From contig CAYVBE010000037.1 in the NCBI GenBank assembly GCA_964448935.1, positions 1 to 25,464 on the forward strand: DNA of 25,464 nt, read 5' to 3'. Below the pieces are notes generated by a model. It did not search any database. It saw nothing but the letters and a program-made list of their open reading frames with translations, and was not told where the DNA came from. Positions 1-8,291 of this stretch are shown here, piece by piece. The DNA comes from CAYVBE01 sp964448935. Its GTDB lineage: Bacteria; Planctomycetota; Brocadiia; SM23-32. Position numbers and translations under genes: made by a program. Position 1 is the stretch's first letter. Each line of letters opens with the position of its first letter.

Positions 1-2
1 GG

Positions 3-683
3 CTAGCGGCGCAGATGGAGGCCGACTTCCGGGAATATCGTGCCAGAGCCGAGGACGCCCGGGAAGAGCTGGACGCCATGGAAGCTCACCGCGAGCAGTT
101 GCAGGAGCAGCTGAGCCGCGACGATCTGACGTCCCTGCTTAATCGCTCGGCGTTTCAGACGCGCTGCGAGGCCGAACTGGCCCGCGGCACACGGACCGCA
201 GAGCCACTCAGCGTGGTGTTCCTCGACATTGATCACTTCAAGGGCGTCAACGATCGGTTCGGACACTCCGCTGGCGACGAGGCCCTCCGATCGTTCGCCG
301 AATACGTGCTCAAGCATATTCGTCGTTATGACAGTGCTGCCCGCTACGGGGGCGATGAATTCGCCTTGCTTCTGCCGGAAACCGATCTCGAAGACTGCCT
401 CCAGGTTGTCGAGCGGCTGCGGCACGGTGTAGCACGCAAGTCCGGCAACTGGGCGGACGGAGTTCCCCCCTTTACCGTCAGCGTAGGGTTGGCTCACCTG
501 AAAGCCGATCACGAGAACCTGACGGTGGAGGACCTGCTGGAAGAAGCAGACAAGTGTCTGTACGTAGCAAAGGCTGAAGGCCGCAACTGCATCCGCAGTA
601 TCTCTCTGCCAACGGACAGCCAGAGGCAGGCAGCAAGCAACCAGGAACCGGTGGCAGGTAATGAGCAAACAGCGCCACATTAA
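3..683 (+). CDS. Diguanylate cyclase, GGDEF domain (5'-partial; probably HDOD-GGDEF)
   Basis: The reading frame is open at the left edge, so the true start lies outside the window; an internal ATG at 15 is probably not the start. What is seen is a charged coiled-coil linker followed by a complete GGDEF domain. The GGDEF signature is encoded at 348-362. An RxxD inhibitory-site motif (RRYD, 321-332) lies five residues upstream, so the protein should make c-di-GMP from two GTP and be product-inhibited. The residues at the edge (LAAQMEADF) match LAAEMEADF in the intact HDOD-GGDEF gene at 2616-4193, and the two stay alike to the end of the domain. This gene is therefore probably the C-terminal part of a paralogue with the same layout. 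The tail after the domain is polar and low in complexity. The SGNH gene follows after 66 bp. The GGDEF call is firm; the HDOD half is inferred. Confidence 0.93.
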   Translation, partial: LAAQMEADFREYRARAEDAREELDAMEAHREQLQEQLSRDDLTSLLNRSAFQTRCEAELARGTRTAEPLSVVFLDIDHFKGVNDRFGHSAGDEALRSFAEYVLKHIRRYDSAARYGGDEFALLLPETDLEDCLQVVERLRHGVARKSGNWADGVPPFTVSVGLAHLKADHENLTVEDLLEEADKCLYVAKAEGRNCIRSISLPTDSQRQAASNQEPVAGNEQTAPH

Positions 684-749
684 AGTGGCCCGCCGCGGCT
701 GCCGCGCTGAGCGCACCACCCATCCGCATCAATCGCACCGGAAGACGTC

Positions 750-2402
750 ATGACCAGGCCCCGAACCGCCCTGTTCGTCGCCTGGGCCGTCTTGCTGTTT
801 GCCATCACCCTTGGCGGCGCCGCCGAATTGGAACAGCCCCAGGCCATCAAAGTTTACCGCGTCGGCAGCAGTTCCTTCGGCTTCGACCTGATCCAGATGA
901 CCCGCGACATTGTCGAGGCCCCCGGCAACTACCGCCTGGTCTGCGACCGGCAGGAGGACCAGGCCGGCTACACCCGCCTGGACCGTTTCGTCACCCGGCC
1001 CGGCCTCTACGAGGAATGGCGGGAGGACGTCATGCCCAAAATCGAGGCCGGCCAATACGACTACGTCATCGTCCAGACCATCGGGTGGCTGAACTTCACT
1101 CCGGAGCAGCACGACATGCTCTGCACGGAGATCATCCCGGACATGGCGGAGAGAATCCGCGCCACCGGCGCTCGAGTCATCCTCTACGACAAGTACCTCC
1201 GCCCGCTGCTCGACCAGGACGACCCGAGGGCCCGCACCTGGTGCGCGCGGTACCCCGAGGCATACCGCCTCAACTACCTGCTCCACATCATGGCCGCGAA
1301 GCATGCGGGCATCGAGAAGGTCAGCTTCGGCGGCGCCGCTGTGACCGACCTGTGGGACGTTCCCCGATTTGCCGAACTGCCGTTCCTTCTCCACGACGGC
1401 CACCCCGGTCCCTATGCGCACTACGTCAGCGCCGTCAACCTCGCATACCTCCTGACCGGGGAGGACCCTGTCGGCAGCCCGGTACGCGACATCCCGCTGG
1501 CCGACCATCGGTACAGGGCTTTCAATCGCCTGGCTGGCTCGGACAAGGCCAAAGAGCGCCAACTCTATGAGGAGATGAAGGACCGGATGAAAGAGGATCG
1601 GATGATCCTGACCGACGAGGAGGCCCGCATCATGCAGGAAACCGCCATGAAGAGCCGGCGCAAATGGGGCGGCCTCCTGCGCGAGAACCTGGAGAGCGAA
1701 GAGGCGTTCGCGGAGACCATGAACGAGATCCGCCGCATCCAGGGCGAGATGGACAAGTTCGAGAAGTACGGGCTGGACGAACAGACGGCCGAAAAGCTGA
1801 AGGCCCGATACGCACCACCGGAGGAGCCCGGAGGGCTGAAGCCGGCCCTCGTCAAGAAGATCAGACGCAAGAGCAAGAGCTTCCACTCCACGGACGCAGG
1901 GATGAGGAACTATGCGAACAGACTCCTGCCGCGCGAGGAGGTCAAGCAAGTGCATCGGGAGTTCGAGCGTTATTGGGACGAGAACAACAGCAAGCTGCGG
2001 GACGACGTCTATTTCGAGGGCAAGCTTCTGGAAGCCCGCCTGATCAAGGCCGGAGATCGCGACGAACTGGAGCGAGTCCGGCGAACCCTCGGCATGATCC
2101 GCTACGTTCTGTCCCTCCCCGGCTGGCGGATACTCATCCAGCACCTGGACGAGGAGCACGCAAAGACCGTGCTGGCCGCCTACGATGTCCACGGCCCGCA
2201 CAAGCGCGGATCGCGCGCCTTCGCCGCCTACCAAAACGAGCACAACACCGACCGGGAGAAGCTGTTCAAGGCCTGGGAAATCTACCTGGACATCTTTACC
2301 GACCCCGACCGGCTGGACCGTCTCCGCGACGAGGGCTACTCCATCGAAGTCTTCTACGAAGCCGACGAAATCTTCCAGCGCCGCATAGCCGATGAATACT
2401 AA
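750..2402 (+). CDS. Secreted SGNH/GDSL-like hydrolase with long charged C-terminal region
   Basis: A 550-residue protein with an N-terminal signal peptide (hydrophobic core about residues 7-24, small residues AGG/AA before a likely cleavage near 25), so it is probably exported. Residues 33-240 look like an SGNH fold: a block-I-like VGSSSFGFDL (Ser 40-42, where GDS or GNS is usual), a VIVQTIGWLN strand, and a block-V-like HDGHPGPYAHYV with Asp216 and His218. Asp and His are separated by one residue rather than the usual two, so the catalytic set is not certain. Residues 250-550 are rich in Lys, Arg and Glu, look mostly helical and match no family I recognise. A GGAAG ribosome site sits 5 bp before the ATG. 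The substrate is unknown; relatives act on acetyl esters or carbohydrates. A non-catalytic role is possible. Confidence 0.62.
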   Translation: MTRPRTALFVAWAVLLFAITLGGAAELEQPQAIKVYRVGSSSFGFDLIQMTRDIVEAPGNYRLVCDRQEDQAGYTRLDRFVTRPGLYEEWREDVMPKIEAGQYDYVIVQTIGWLNFTPEQHDMLCTEIIPDMAERIRATGARVILYDKYLRPLLDQDDPRARTWCARYPEAYRLNYLLHIMAAKHAGIEKVSFGGAAVTDLWDVPRFAELPFLLHDGHPGPYAHYVSAVNLAYLLTGEDPVGSPVRDIPLADHRYRAFNRLAGSDKAKERQLYEEMKDRMKEDRMILTDEEARIMQETAMKSRRKWGGLLRENLESEEAFAETMNEIRRIQGEMDKFEKYGLDEQTAEKLKARYAPPEEPGGLKPALVKKIRRKSKSFHSTDAGMRNYANRLLPREEVKQVHREFERYWDENNSKLRDDVYFEGKLLEARLIKAGDRDELERVRRTLGMIRYVLSLPGWRILIQHLDEEHAKTVLAAYDVHGPHKRGSRAFAAYQNEHNTDREKLFKAWEIYLDIFTDPDRLDRLRDEGYSIEVFYEADEIFQRRIADEY

Positions 2403-2528
2403 CCGCCGACTGTCGCTTGTACGGCTTGATCGTTCTCACTGCCCGTCACATTTTCCGCCGTCGCTTCTCCGCGCTTTCCGCCCTATAAACCCGTTTCGCG
2501 CGTCACACAGCGTTTCAGCCGGTTAGGA

Positions 2529-2558
2529 TTGCAGTCACACCGCGTGGGCGCCTATACT
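2529..2558 (+). promoter_or_regulatory. Possible sigma-70 promoter for the HDOD-GGDEF gene
   Basis: A TATACT -10 box at 2553-2558 has TTGCAG 18 bp upstream at 2529-2534. The -10 is good and the -35 is weak (3 of 6). It lies in the 213-bp gap after the SGNH gene, with no other gene between it and the start at 2616. A second AT-rich box (TATAAA, 2484-2489) has no -35 partner. Confidence 0.4.
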
Positions 2559-2615
2559 ATGGGTGCCGGTGAAGTCGATCGTGTCCGGGGATGATGTCCG
2601 CGCACGAGAGGTGTC

Positions 2616-4193
2616 ATGATGCCTGATGAAAGCTGTTCCACACGTGCGGAGCCGAACGTGGAAGCCTTGGGGGGGACCGTTGCGAGCGACCGGCTTCCTA
2701 CCGTTCCCACCGTAGCACTTACCATCATGGCCAAGTGTAAGGTCCCCGACGTGGATTTTGGCGAACTGGCTTCCCTCGTCTCCGCGGACCCCGCGTTAGC
2801 CACGCGCTTTCTTACGCTGGCCAATTCCGGCATATTCGGTGGGCGGCACCGCATCACTTCGCTCCGCACGGCGCTCGTGCGGCTGGGGCTTCGCCTCACC
2901 CATGCCACTTCCCTGGCTTTCGCCCTGGCCGCCCGCGACATGGCGTACGCCCCGGGCTTCGAACCGGAGCGTTTCTGGCGCTTCGCCCTCACCACTTCCC
3001 ACGCCGCGCACGCCTTCGCGGAGCAAACCCCCGACGTCGAGGGGCAGGATGCCTACGCCGCCGGGCTCCTCCAGGATATCGGTATTCTGGCCCTCCAGAG
3101 CGCCGTCCCCGAAAAATACGGCAGCGTCATGCAGGCCTGCCGGACCGACCCGGCCCTCGATCGCGCAGAGGTGGAGCAGGACATTCTCGGGACCACCCAC
3201 ATGCTTGTCGGAGGATACCTGCTCAGAGAATGGGGGCTCCCGCCGGAGATCTACCGCGCCATAACCTTCCACCAGTGCCCCGCCGACCAACTGCCCGACG
3301 ACCTGACCGAAGAGACCGCCTTCTGCTGCCGCTTGCTGCGGGTCGCCGATATGGTTGGTAAGGTGTTCAATGGGCCCGACCGCAACATCCAGCACGAAAA
3401 GGTCCTGCGCATGGCCGAAGAAGAGTTAGGGCTGGCCCGCTCCCGAGCAAGAGAGCTGCTGGACGAAGTGGAGCAGGGTGTGCGTAGCACCGCCGCAGCG
3501 TTCGACATAGACCCGGAAACGATGGCCAGCTACGTGGAGATACGCGCCGCCAGTCTTCGGCAAATCGGCAGGCTGGCCGCCGAGATGGAGGCCGACTTCC
3601 GGCGATACCGCGCCGAAGCACGCGAAACGCGCGAAGAACTCGAGGCCTTGCACGCCCACCGGGAGGAGTTGAAGGAGCAACTGAATTACGATGACCTGAC
3701 GTCGCTGCTCAGGCGTGCCGAATTCCAGAGACGTTGCGAGGATGCGCTGGCCTACGGCGGGCGCACCGACAGCCCGCTCAGCATATTCTTCCTCGATATA
3801 GACCACTTCAAACGGGTCAACGACGAGTTCGGTCACAGCGCCGGAGACCAGGCTCTGAAATCCTTTGGCGAGTATCTGCTCGACAACATCCGTCGCAACG
3901 ATATAGCTGCCCGCTACGGGGGAGATGAGTTCGCAGTACTCTTGCCGGACACAGGCTTGGACGCTTCCCTTCACCTTGCCGAAAGGCTGCGTATTGGGGT
4001 AGCACGCAAGTCCGTCCATTGGGTCGAAGGGGTATCCGGCTTCACCGTCAGCGGAGGAGTGGTTCACCTCCGGGCCGACCATGCAGGCGTGACGGTCGAG
4101 GACCTGCTGGAAGAGGCGGACAGATGCCTCTACGTCGCCAAATCCGAAGGCCGCAACTGTACCCGCAGCACCGTTCTGCCCCGGGACAACTGA
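2616..4193 (+). CDS. HDOD-GGDEF diguanylate cyclase
   Basis: 525 residues. Residues about 22-230 form an HDOD domain, the non-catalytic relative of HD hydrolases used as a signalling scaffold. The would-be HD motif reads LLQDIG, so metal-dependent hydrolysis is not expected. After a helical linker, a coiled coil (about 320-360, rich in Glu, Arg and Ala) leads into a GGDEF domain (about 360-515) with intact GGDEF at 435-439 and an RxxD I-site at 426-429. It should be an active, product-inhibited cytosolic cyclase whose input is the HDOD module. Two in-frame ATGs, 2616 and 2619, follow a GAGAGG site (2606-2611); the second has the better spacing. The gene is a paralogue of the one truncated at the left edge. 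It probably has its own promoter upstream. Confidence 0.93.
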   Translation: MMPDESCSTRAEPNVEALGGTVASDRLPTVPTVALTIMAKCKVPDVDFGELASLVSADPALATRFLTLANSGIFGGRHRITSLRTALVRLGLRLTHATSLAFALAARDMAYAPGFEPERFWRFALTTSHAAHAFAEQTPDVEGQDAYAAGLLQDIGILALQSAVPEKYGSVMQACRTDPALDRAEVEQDILGTTHMLVGGYLLREWGLPPEIYRAITFHQCPADQLPDDLTEETAFCCRLLRVADMVGKVFNGPDRNIQHEKVLRMAEEELGLARSRARELLDEVEQGVRSTAAAFDIDPETMASYVEIRAASLRQIGRLAAEMEADFRRYRAEARETREELEALHAHREELKEQLNYDDLTSLLRRAEFQRRCEDALAYGGRTDSPLSIFFLDIDHFKRVNDEFGHSAGDQALKSFGEYLLDNIRRNDIAARYGGDEFAVLLPDTGLDASLHLAERLRIGVARKSVHWVEGVSGFTVSGGVVHLRADHAGVTVEDLLEEADRCLYVAKSEGRNCTRSTVLPRDN

Positions 4194-4550
4194 CAATGGC
4201 TATACGGGGGTAGGTTATTAAATAGGGGCCACCGGGCATTATCAACTCACAACTGTCCATCGCCTGGCCTCGACTCCCAACAGTTAACCCCAAGGCCATT
4301 CGTCCAGTTAACACGCAAAAGTCCGGCACCGGCCTATGGCCTTGTACTGGTTCAGCGTGAAATGGACAAATCGGGCATACACAGAACCGCACGATTTATA
4401 TCATAATAAACCACGCTCGAATCCCGGGCTAACCCGCTGCACGAGCAACCTGCATTCTGTCATCCTCGGGGGGGTCACCTCCCGCCTTTTCCGCCCCACT
4501 GCTCACACCGCTGGAAACGATTTTGCAGAACTGTTCGGTCGGGGACACGG
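4194..4550 (+). other. Non-coding stretch before the glnS promoter
   Basis: About 360 bp between the HDOD-GGDEF gene and the glnS promoter without a convincing ORF. It contains two CAGTTAAC octamers (4281-4288 and 4305-4312) with starts 24 bp apart, each holding the palindrome GTTAAC, and an AT-rich patch near 4392-4412. I see no terminator with a U-run and no recognised riboswitch. A leader regulating glnS is possible but unsupported. Confidence 0.5.
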
Positions 4551-4579
4551 TTGACAGTGACGGGGGCTGTGCATACCAT
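4551..4579 (+). promoter_or_regulatory. Sigma-70 promoter of glnS
   Basis: A perfect -35 TTGACA (4551-4556) is followed, after exactly 17 bp, by TACCAT (4574-4579, 4 of 6 matches to TATAAT). The predicted transcription start near 4586 gives a leader of about 57 nt before the glnS ATG. Confidence 0.65.
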
Positions 4580-4642
4580 CAATAGAGGCGGTCACCATCC
4601 CTGGCCGTCTCTCTTCTTGCCCTACAGTCAGGTGGCAATTGC

Positions 4643-6337
4643 ATGACAGCCGACAACAAGAACGAAGGCACGGACTTCATTCGCGAGATAGTGGACCGAG
4701 ACCTGGCCGAGGGCCGCTACGAGCGCGTGCACACCCGCTTCCCCCCGGAGCCGAACGCCTACCCCCATCTGGGCCACGCCTACGCCGCGTATTTCAACTG
4801 GCGCCTGGCCCGGGACTACGAGGGGGAGTTCAACCTGCGCTTCGACGACACCAACCCGCTGACCGAGGAGCAGGAGTACGTTGACGCCTTCATCGAGGAT
4901 CTCCGGTGGCTGGGCATCGAGTGGGGGGATAACCTGTTCTTCGCCTCCGACTACTTCGATCAGATGTACGAGTACGCCGTGCAACTCGTGCGCCAGGGGG
5001 ATGCCTACGTAGACAGCCTGAGCCCGGAAGAGATCAGCCGCTATCGGGGTAGCTGGACCGAGCCAGGCAAGGACAGCCCCTACCGCGACCGGCCGGTCGA
5101 GGAGAACCTGGACCTGCTGGAACGCATGAGGGACGGCGAGTTCGAGGAAGGTGAGCACGTCCTGCGCGCGAAGATAGACATGACCCATCCCAACCAGAAC
5201 ATGCGCGATCCGGTGATGTACCGCATCGTGCATGCCGAACACTACCGGACCGGCGACCGCTGGTGCCTCTACCCCACCTACGACTGGGCGCACGGGCTGG
5301 AAGATTCCATTGAGGGCATCACGCACTCCATCTGCTCGATAGAGTTCGAGAACCACCGACCGCTCTACAACTGGTTCCTGGAGCGGCTGGGGGTGCACCA
5401 CCCGCGGCAGATCGAATTCGCGCGGGTCAGTCTGACCAACACCGTCCTGAGCAAGCGGAAGATCCTGCGGCTGATTGACGCGGGGCTGGTGGACGATTTC
5501 AACGATCCCCGCCTGCCCACCATCCGGGGCATGCGCCGGCGCGGTTACACGCCGGAGGCCATCCGGGACTTCCTGAAGCGGCTCAGCGCTTCCAAGACGC
5601 CCAGCACCGTGGACATGGCGTTGCTGGAGGCATGCCTGCGGCAGGACCTGAACGCGCGCGCCCCCAGGCGGTTCGGCGTGCTGGCCCCCCTGAAGGTGGT
5701 CATCACCAACTGGCCCGAGGGCGAAGTGCACGAGATGGACGCCGTGAACAACCCCGAGGACGAGAGCGCCGGCACGCGCAAGGTGCCCTTCACCGGCGAA
5801 CTCTACATCGAACGGGGCGACTTCATGGAGGAACCGGTCAAGAAGTTCTATCGCCTCGCCCCCGGGCGAGAGGTGCGCCTGCGCTGGGCGTACTTCATCA
5901 CCTGCGAAGATGTGGTGAAAGACCCGGAGACCGGGGAGGTCACCGAGTTGCGCTGCACCTACGACCCGGAAACCCGCGGAGGCGATGCCCCCGACGGACG
6001 GAGGCCGAAGGCCACCCTCCACTGGGTGCCCGCGTCGCACGCCATTGACGCCGAGGTCCGGATGTACGAACGCCTCCTGTTCGACAAGGAAGAGGTGGAC
6101 CAGGAGGACCCGGACCTGCTGGACCTGGTGAATCCGGATTCCTTGCAGGTGCTGGAGGGCTGCACGCTGGAGCCCGGCCTGGCCGACGCCGAGCCGGGAG
6201 ATCGGTTCCAGTTCGAGCGGAAGGGCTACTTCTGTAAAGACCCCGATTCGACGCCGGAAAGACCGGTCTTCAACCTGACCGTCACCATGCGCGACGCGTG
6301 GCAGCGCATCCTGAAACGCCGCCGACAGCAGAGCTGA
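4643..6337 (+). CDS. glnS: Glutaminyl-tRNA synthetase
   Basis: 564 residues, close to the roughly 550 of the E. coli enzyme. It charges tRNA-Gln with glutamine in the cytosol using ATP. Visible class-I signatures are RFPPEPN followed by HLGH (42-45, the HIGH motif), RFDDTNP, and VLSKRK (268-273, the KMSKS loop in the GlnRS form). The catalytic core carries GlnRS-type segments such as YPTYDWAHGLEDSIEGITHS and RGMRRRGYTPEAI, which separate it from GluRS. The C-terminal 220 residues are the two beta-barrel anticodon-binding domains. The start is supported by AGGTGG at 4630-4635, 7 bp before ATG. The gene is single, with a strong promoter upstream, and converges on tatD. Many bacteria lack GlnRS and use GatCAB instead, so its presence is a lineage clue. 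Confidence 0.97.
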   Translation: MTADNKNEGTDFIREIVDRDLAEGRYERVHTRFPPEPNAYPHLGHAYAAYFNWRLARDYEGEFNLRFDDTNPLTEEQEYVDAFIEDLRWLGIEWGDNLFFASDYFDQMYEYAVQLVRQGDAYVDSLSPEEISRYRGSWTEPGKDSPYRDRPVEENLDLLERMRDGEFEEGEHVLRAKIDMTHPNQNMRDPVMYRIVHAEHYRTGDRWCLYPTYDWAHGLEDSIEGITHSICSIEFENHRPLYNWFLERLGVHHPRQIEFARVSLTNTVLSKRKILRLIDAGLVDDFNDPRLPTIRGMRRRGYTPEAIRDFLKRLSASKTPSTVDMALLEACLRQDLNARAPRRFGVLAPLKVVITNWPEGEVHEMDAVNNPEDESAGTRKVPFTGELYIERGDFMEEPVKKFYRLAPGREVRLRWAYFITCEDVVKDPETGEVTELRCTYDPETRGGDAPDGRRPKATLHWVPASHAIDAEVRMYERLLFDKEEVDQEDPDLLDLVNPDSLQVLEGCTLEPGLADAEPGDRFQFERKGYFCKDPDSTPERPVFNLTVTMRDAWQRILKRRRQQS

Positions 6338-6339
6338 TC

Positions 6340-7125
6340 TCAGCCCGGCACCGGGGGCTTTCCGAACAGCCGCTCCGCGTTGCGGGTGGTGGTCTCGCCC
6401 ACTTCCCCGGCAGGCCTCCCGCGCAGACCGGCCGCCGCCTCGAGCGTTTCCACGATGAACGCGGGCTCGTTGCGCTGCCCCTTCTTCGAGTACGGAGCCT
6501 GGTAGGGCGAGTCGGTCTCCACCAGCAGCCGTTCGGCTGGCAGGCGCCGCGCTGCGGCTTTCAGCCGCTTGTAGCCCGGCCGGGTGAGATGGGCCGCCAG
6601 CGAGACGTAGAAATCCAGGTCGAGGTAAGCACGGGCGGTCTCCAGGGAACGATCGAAGCAGTGACGGACCCCACGCAGCCCTTCGACTCCTTCCTCCCTC
6701 AGGACCTGCAGCACCTCCTCGTCGGCTTTCCGTGCGTGCATTACCAGCGGCTTCCCCGTCGCGCGGGCCAGGGCGATGTGCCGGCGGAATCCCTCCGACT
6801 GGGCCTTTAGTGCGGAAGGCTGGTGGTGCAGGTCGAGGCCCGTTTCGCCGATAGCGGCCACTTCCGGACGGCATGCCAGTTCTTCGATCGTCCCCATGTC
6901 CTCCTCCGTCGCATCCTGCCAGGAGGTGGGGTGGATGCCCACCGCGGCGACGACGAGACCCGGGAACTCCCCCGCCAGCGCCACCGCGCGGTGTGAGGAC
7001 GGCACGTCTACGCCCGGGCACAGAATGCACTGCACCCCGGCCTTCCTCGCCCGCTCCACGACGTCGGCGAGGTCCCCGTCAAACCGGGGCGAGTTCAGAT
7101 GTGCGTGGGTGTCGTAAATGGGCAT
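6340..7125 (-). CDS. tatD: TatD-family metal-dependent DNase
   Basis: 261 residues, the usual TatD length. The family are TIM-barrel, two-metal 3'-5' exonucleases or deoxyribonucleases of the amidohydrolase superfamily, cytosolic. The ordered metal ligands are visible: DTHAHLN at residues 5-11, GIHP, IGETGLDLH, VMHAR, RHCF, and ETDSPY near the C-terminus. A GGAAGG site (about 7133-7138) precedes the ATG at suitable spacing. The gene is convergent with glnS (2 bp between stops) and divergent from galT, with an 87-bp intergenic region holding overlapping promoters. It is often annotated as a hydrolase of unknown physiological substrate; the exact role here is not shown by context. Confidence 0.94.
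   Translation of the reverse strand: MPIYDTHAHLNSPRFDGDLADVVERARKAGVQCILCPGVDVPSSHRAVALAGEFPGLVVAAVGIHPTSWQDATEEDMGTIEELACRPEVAAIGETGLDLHHQPSALKAQSEGFRRHIALARATGKPLVMHARKADEEVLQVLREEGVEGLRGVRHCFDRSLETARAYLDLDFYVSLAAHLTRPGYKRLKAAARRLPAERLLVETDSPYQAPYSKKGQRNEPAFIVETLEAAAGLRGRPAGEVGETTTRNAERLFGKPPVPG
6342..6361 (+). terminator. Weak candidate terminator between convergent glnS and tatD
   Basis: Just past the glnS stop, AGCCC (6342-6346) can pair with GGGCT (6355-6359), followed by TTT. It lies inside the last codons of the convergent gene. The stem is short and the U-run minimal. Confidence 0.22.
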
Positions 7126-7151
7126 CGTCCGCCTTCCCGACCGTCGGCGTG

Positions 7152-7201
7152 TTGTTGAGGGTTCGGACGGTCATTATAATGGCACTGCGGGGACTTGTGG
7201 A
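7152..7201. promoter_or_regulatory. Divergent overlapping promoters sharing a palindromic -10
   Basis: The octamer ATTATAAT at 7173-7180 is self-complementary and offers TATAAT on both strands. On plus, TTGTTG (7152-7157) lies 17 bp upstream of TATAAT (7175-7180), reading toward galT. On minus, TCCACA (complement of 7196-7201; 4 of 6 matches) lies 17 bp upstream of TATAAT (complement of 7173-7178), reading toward tatD. Only one polymerase could occupy the box at a time. Confidence 0.6.
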
Positions 7202-7212
7202 GAGAGGATGGT

Positions 7213-8259
7213 ATGGCGGAGTTGCGAAAGGACCCGGTTTCGGGGCGCTGGGTGATTATTGCCACGGAGAGAGCAGCCCGGCCTCACGATTTCTATGCCA
7301 GCCGCGGCGAGCGGAAGGAGGGGTTCTGTCCCTTCTGTGAGGGCAATGAGGACCGCACGCCGCCCGAAATCATGGCCCTGCGCCGCCCGGGAACCGCGCC
7401 CGACGGGCCGGGCTGGCAAATCAGGGTGGTGCCCAACAAGTTTCCCGCTCTGCAGCCCAACGTCGGCAGCGGATCACACGGCGACGGACTATACCATTCG
7501 GTTGACGGACACGGCGCCCACGAGGTGATCATCGAAACGCCGCGCCACCTGACCACCCCCACCGCGCTGGGTCCAGAGCATCTGCAGTCCGTGCTGGAAA
7601 TCTACGCCCAACGCACGAAGGCCCTCAGCGAGGACGAAGCGGTCTCCTACGTTTTGGTGTTCAAGAACGTTGGGGAGCGCGCGGGCGCGAGCCTCGAGCA
7701 CACGCATTCCCAGTTGATCGCCGTGCCCGTGATGCCGAAGCGCGTGGCCGAGGAGACGCGCAACTGCGCGGAGTTCTACCGCGAGCACGGCCGCTGCCTG
7801 TTCTGCGACATCGTGGAGCGGGAGCTGAGCGCCGGCGACAGGGTGGTGTCGCAGAACGACGGATTCGTGACGATCACGCCTTACGCGTCGCGGTTTCCGT
7901 TCGAGATGTGGGTCCTGTCCCGGGAGCACCTGCCCCATTACCATGAGCTCGATGCACGGGGAATGGCGGCACTGGCCGACCTGCTGCACGATGCACTGAG
8001 CCGTCTGGAAGAGTGTCTGAAAGACCCGCCTTTCAACCTGGCCATCCACACGGCCCCGGTCGGGGGCGAGGAAGCCGAGTACTATCACTGGCACATCGAG
8101 GTGATCCCACGGGTCACGCACGTGGCGGGCTTCGAGTGGGGCACGGGGTTTTACATCAATCCCATGGAGCCGGAGAGCGCGGCCCGGTTCCTGCGGGAGG
8201 TCTCCGAGGAGGCAATCCGCGCCAGGATTCGATCGGTTGAGACCGCGGAGGCGGAGTAG
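7213..8259 (+). CDS. galT: Galactose-1-phosphate uridylyltransferase family protein (GalT)
   Basis: 348 residues from ATG 7213, preferred over an in-frame TTG at 7195 because AGAGAGGA (7201-7208) sits just before it and the family typically begins MxELRKDP. GalT transfers UMP between glucose and galactose 1-phosphates through a uridylyl-histidine. Visible features are GRWVIIATER near the N-terminus, the metal-binding CPFC (Cys39, Cys42), and the active-site EHTHSQL with His163-Thr-His165, matching the HPH triad of E. coli with His165 as the expected nucleophile. The C-terminal half has HWHIEVIPR. It opens the glycogen gene cluster, 32 bp before glgA. In this setting it could feed glucose 1-phosphate from galactose, or act on ADP-glucose as some relatives do; the sequence does not decide. 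Confidence 0.92.
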   Translation: MAELRKDPVSGRWVIIATERAARPHDFYASRGERKEGFCPFCEGNEDRTPPEIMALRRPGTAPDGPGWQIRVVPNKFPALQPNVGSGSHGDGLYHSVDGHGAHEVIIETPRHLTTPTALGPEHLQSVLEIYAQRTKALSEDEAVSYVLVFKNVGERAGASLEHTHSQLIAVPVMPKRVAEETRNCAEFYREHGRCLFCDIVERELSAGDRVVSQNDGFVTITPYASRFPFEMWVLSREHLPHYHELDARGMAALADLLHDALSRLEECLKDPPFNLAIHTAPVGGEEAEYYHWHIEVIPRVTHVAGFEWGTGFYINPMEPESAARFLREVSEEAIRARIRSVETAEAE

Positions 8260-8291
8260 TTGCACAAATTGCCTGGCAAGGAGTGAACGGC

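Noticed and set aside
690..715. Small CG-rich hairpin (CGCGG-CTG-CCGCG) after the first gene
   Set aside because: Only five pairs and no U-run; such stems are expected by chance in GC-rich sequence.
729..2243. Long minus-strand open frame of 504 codons opposite the SGNH gene
   Set aside because: It is a shadow caused by GC-rich third positions; the translation shows no domain and the plus-strand protein has a signal peptide and family motifs.
4400..4440. GCTCGAATCCCGGGC resembling a tRNA T-arm
   Set aside because: No matching acceptor, D or anticodon arms could be drawn around it, and the T-loop starts with C rather than T.
4628..7030. 800-codon minus-strand frame across glnS and tatD
   Set aside because: It overlaps two genes with full diagnostic motifs and reads as low-complexity text.
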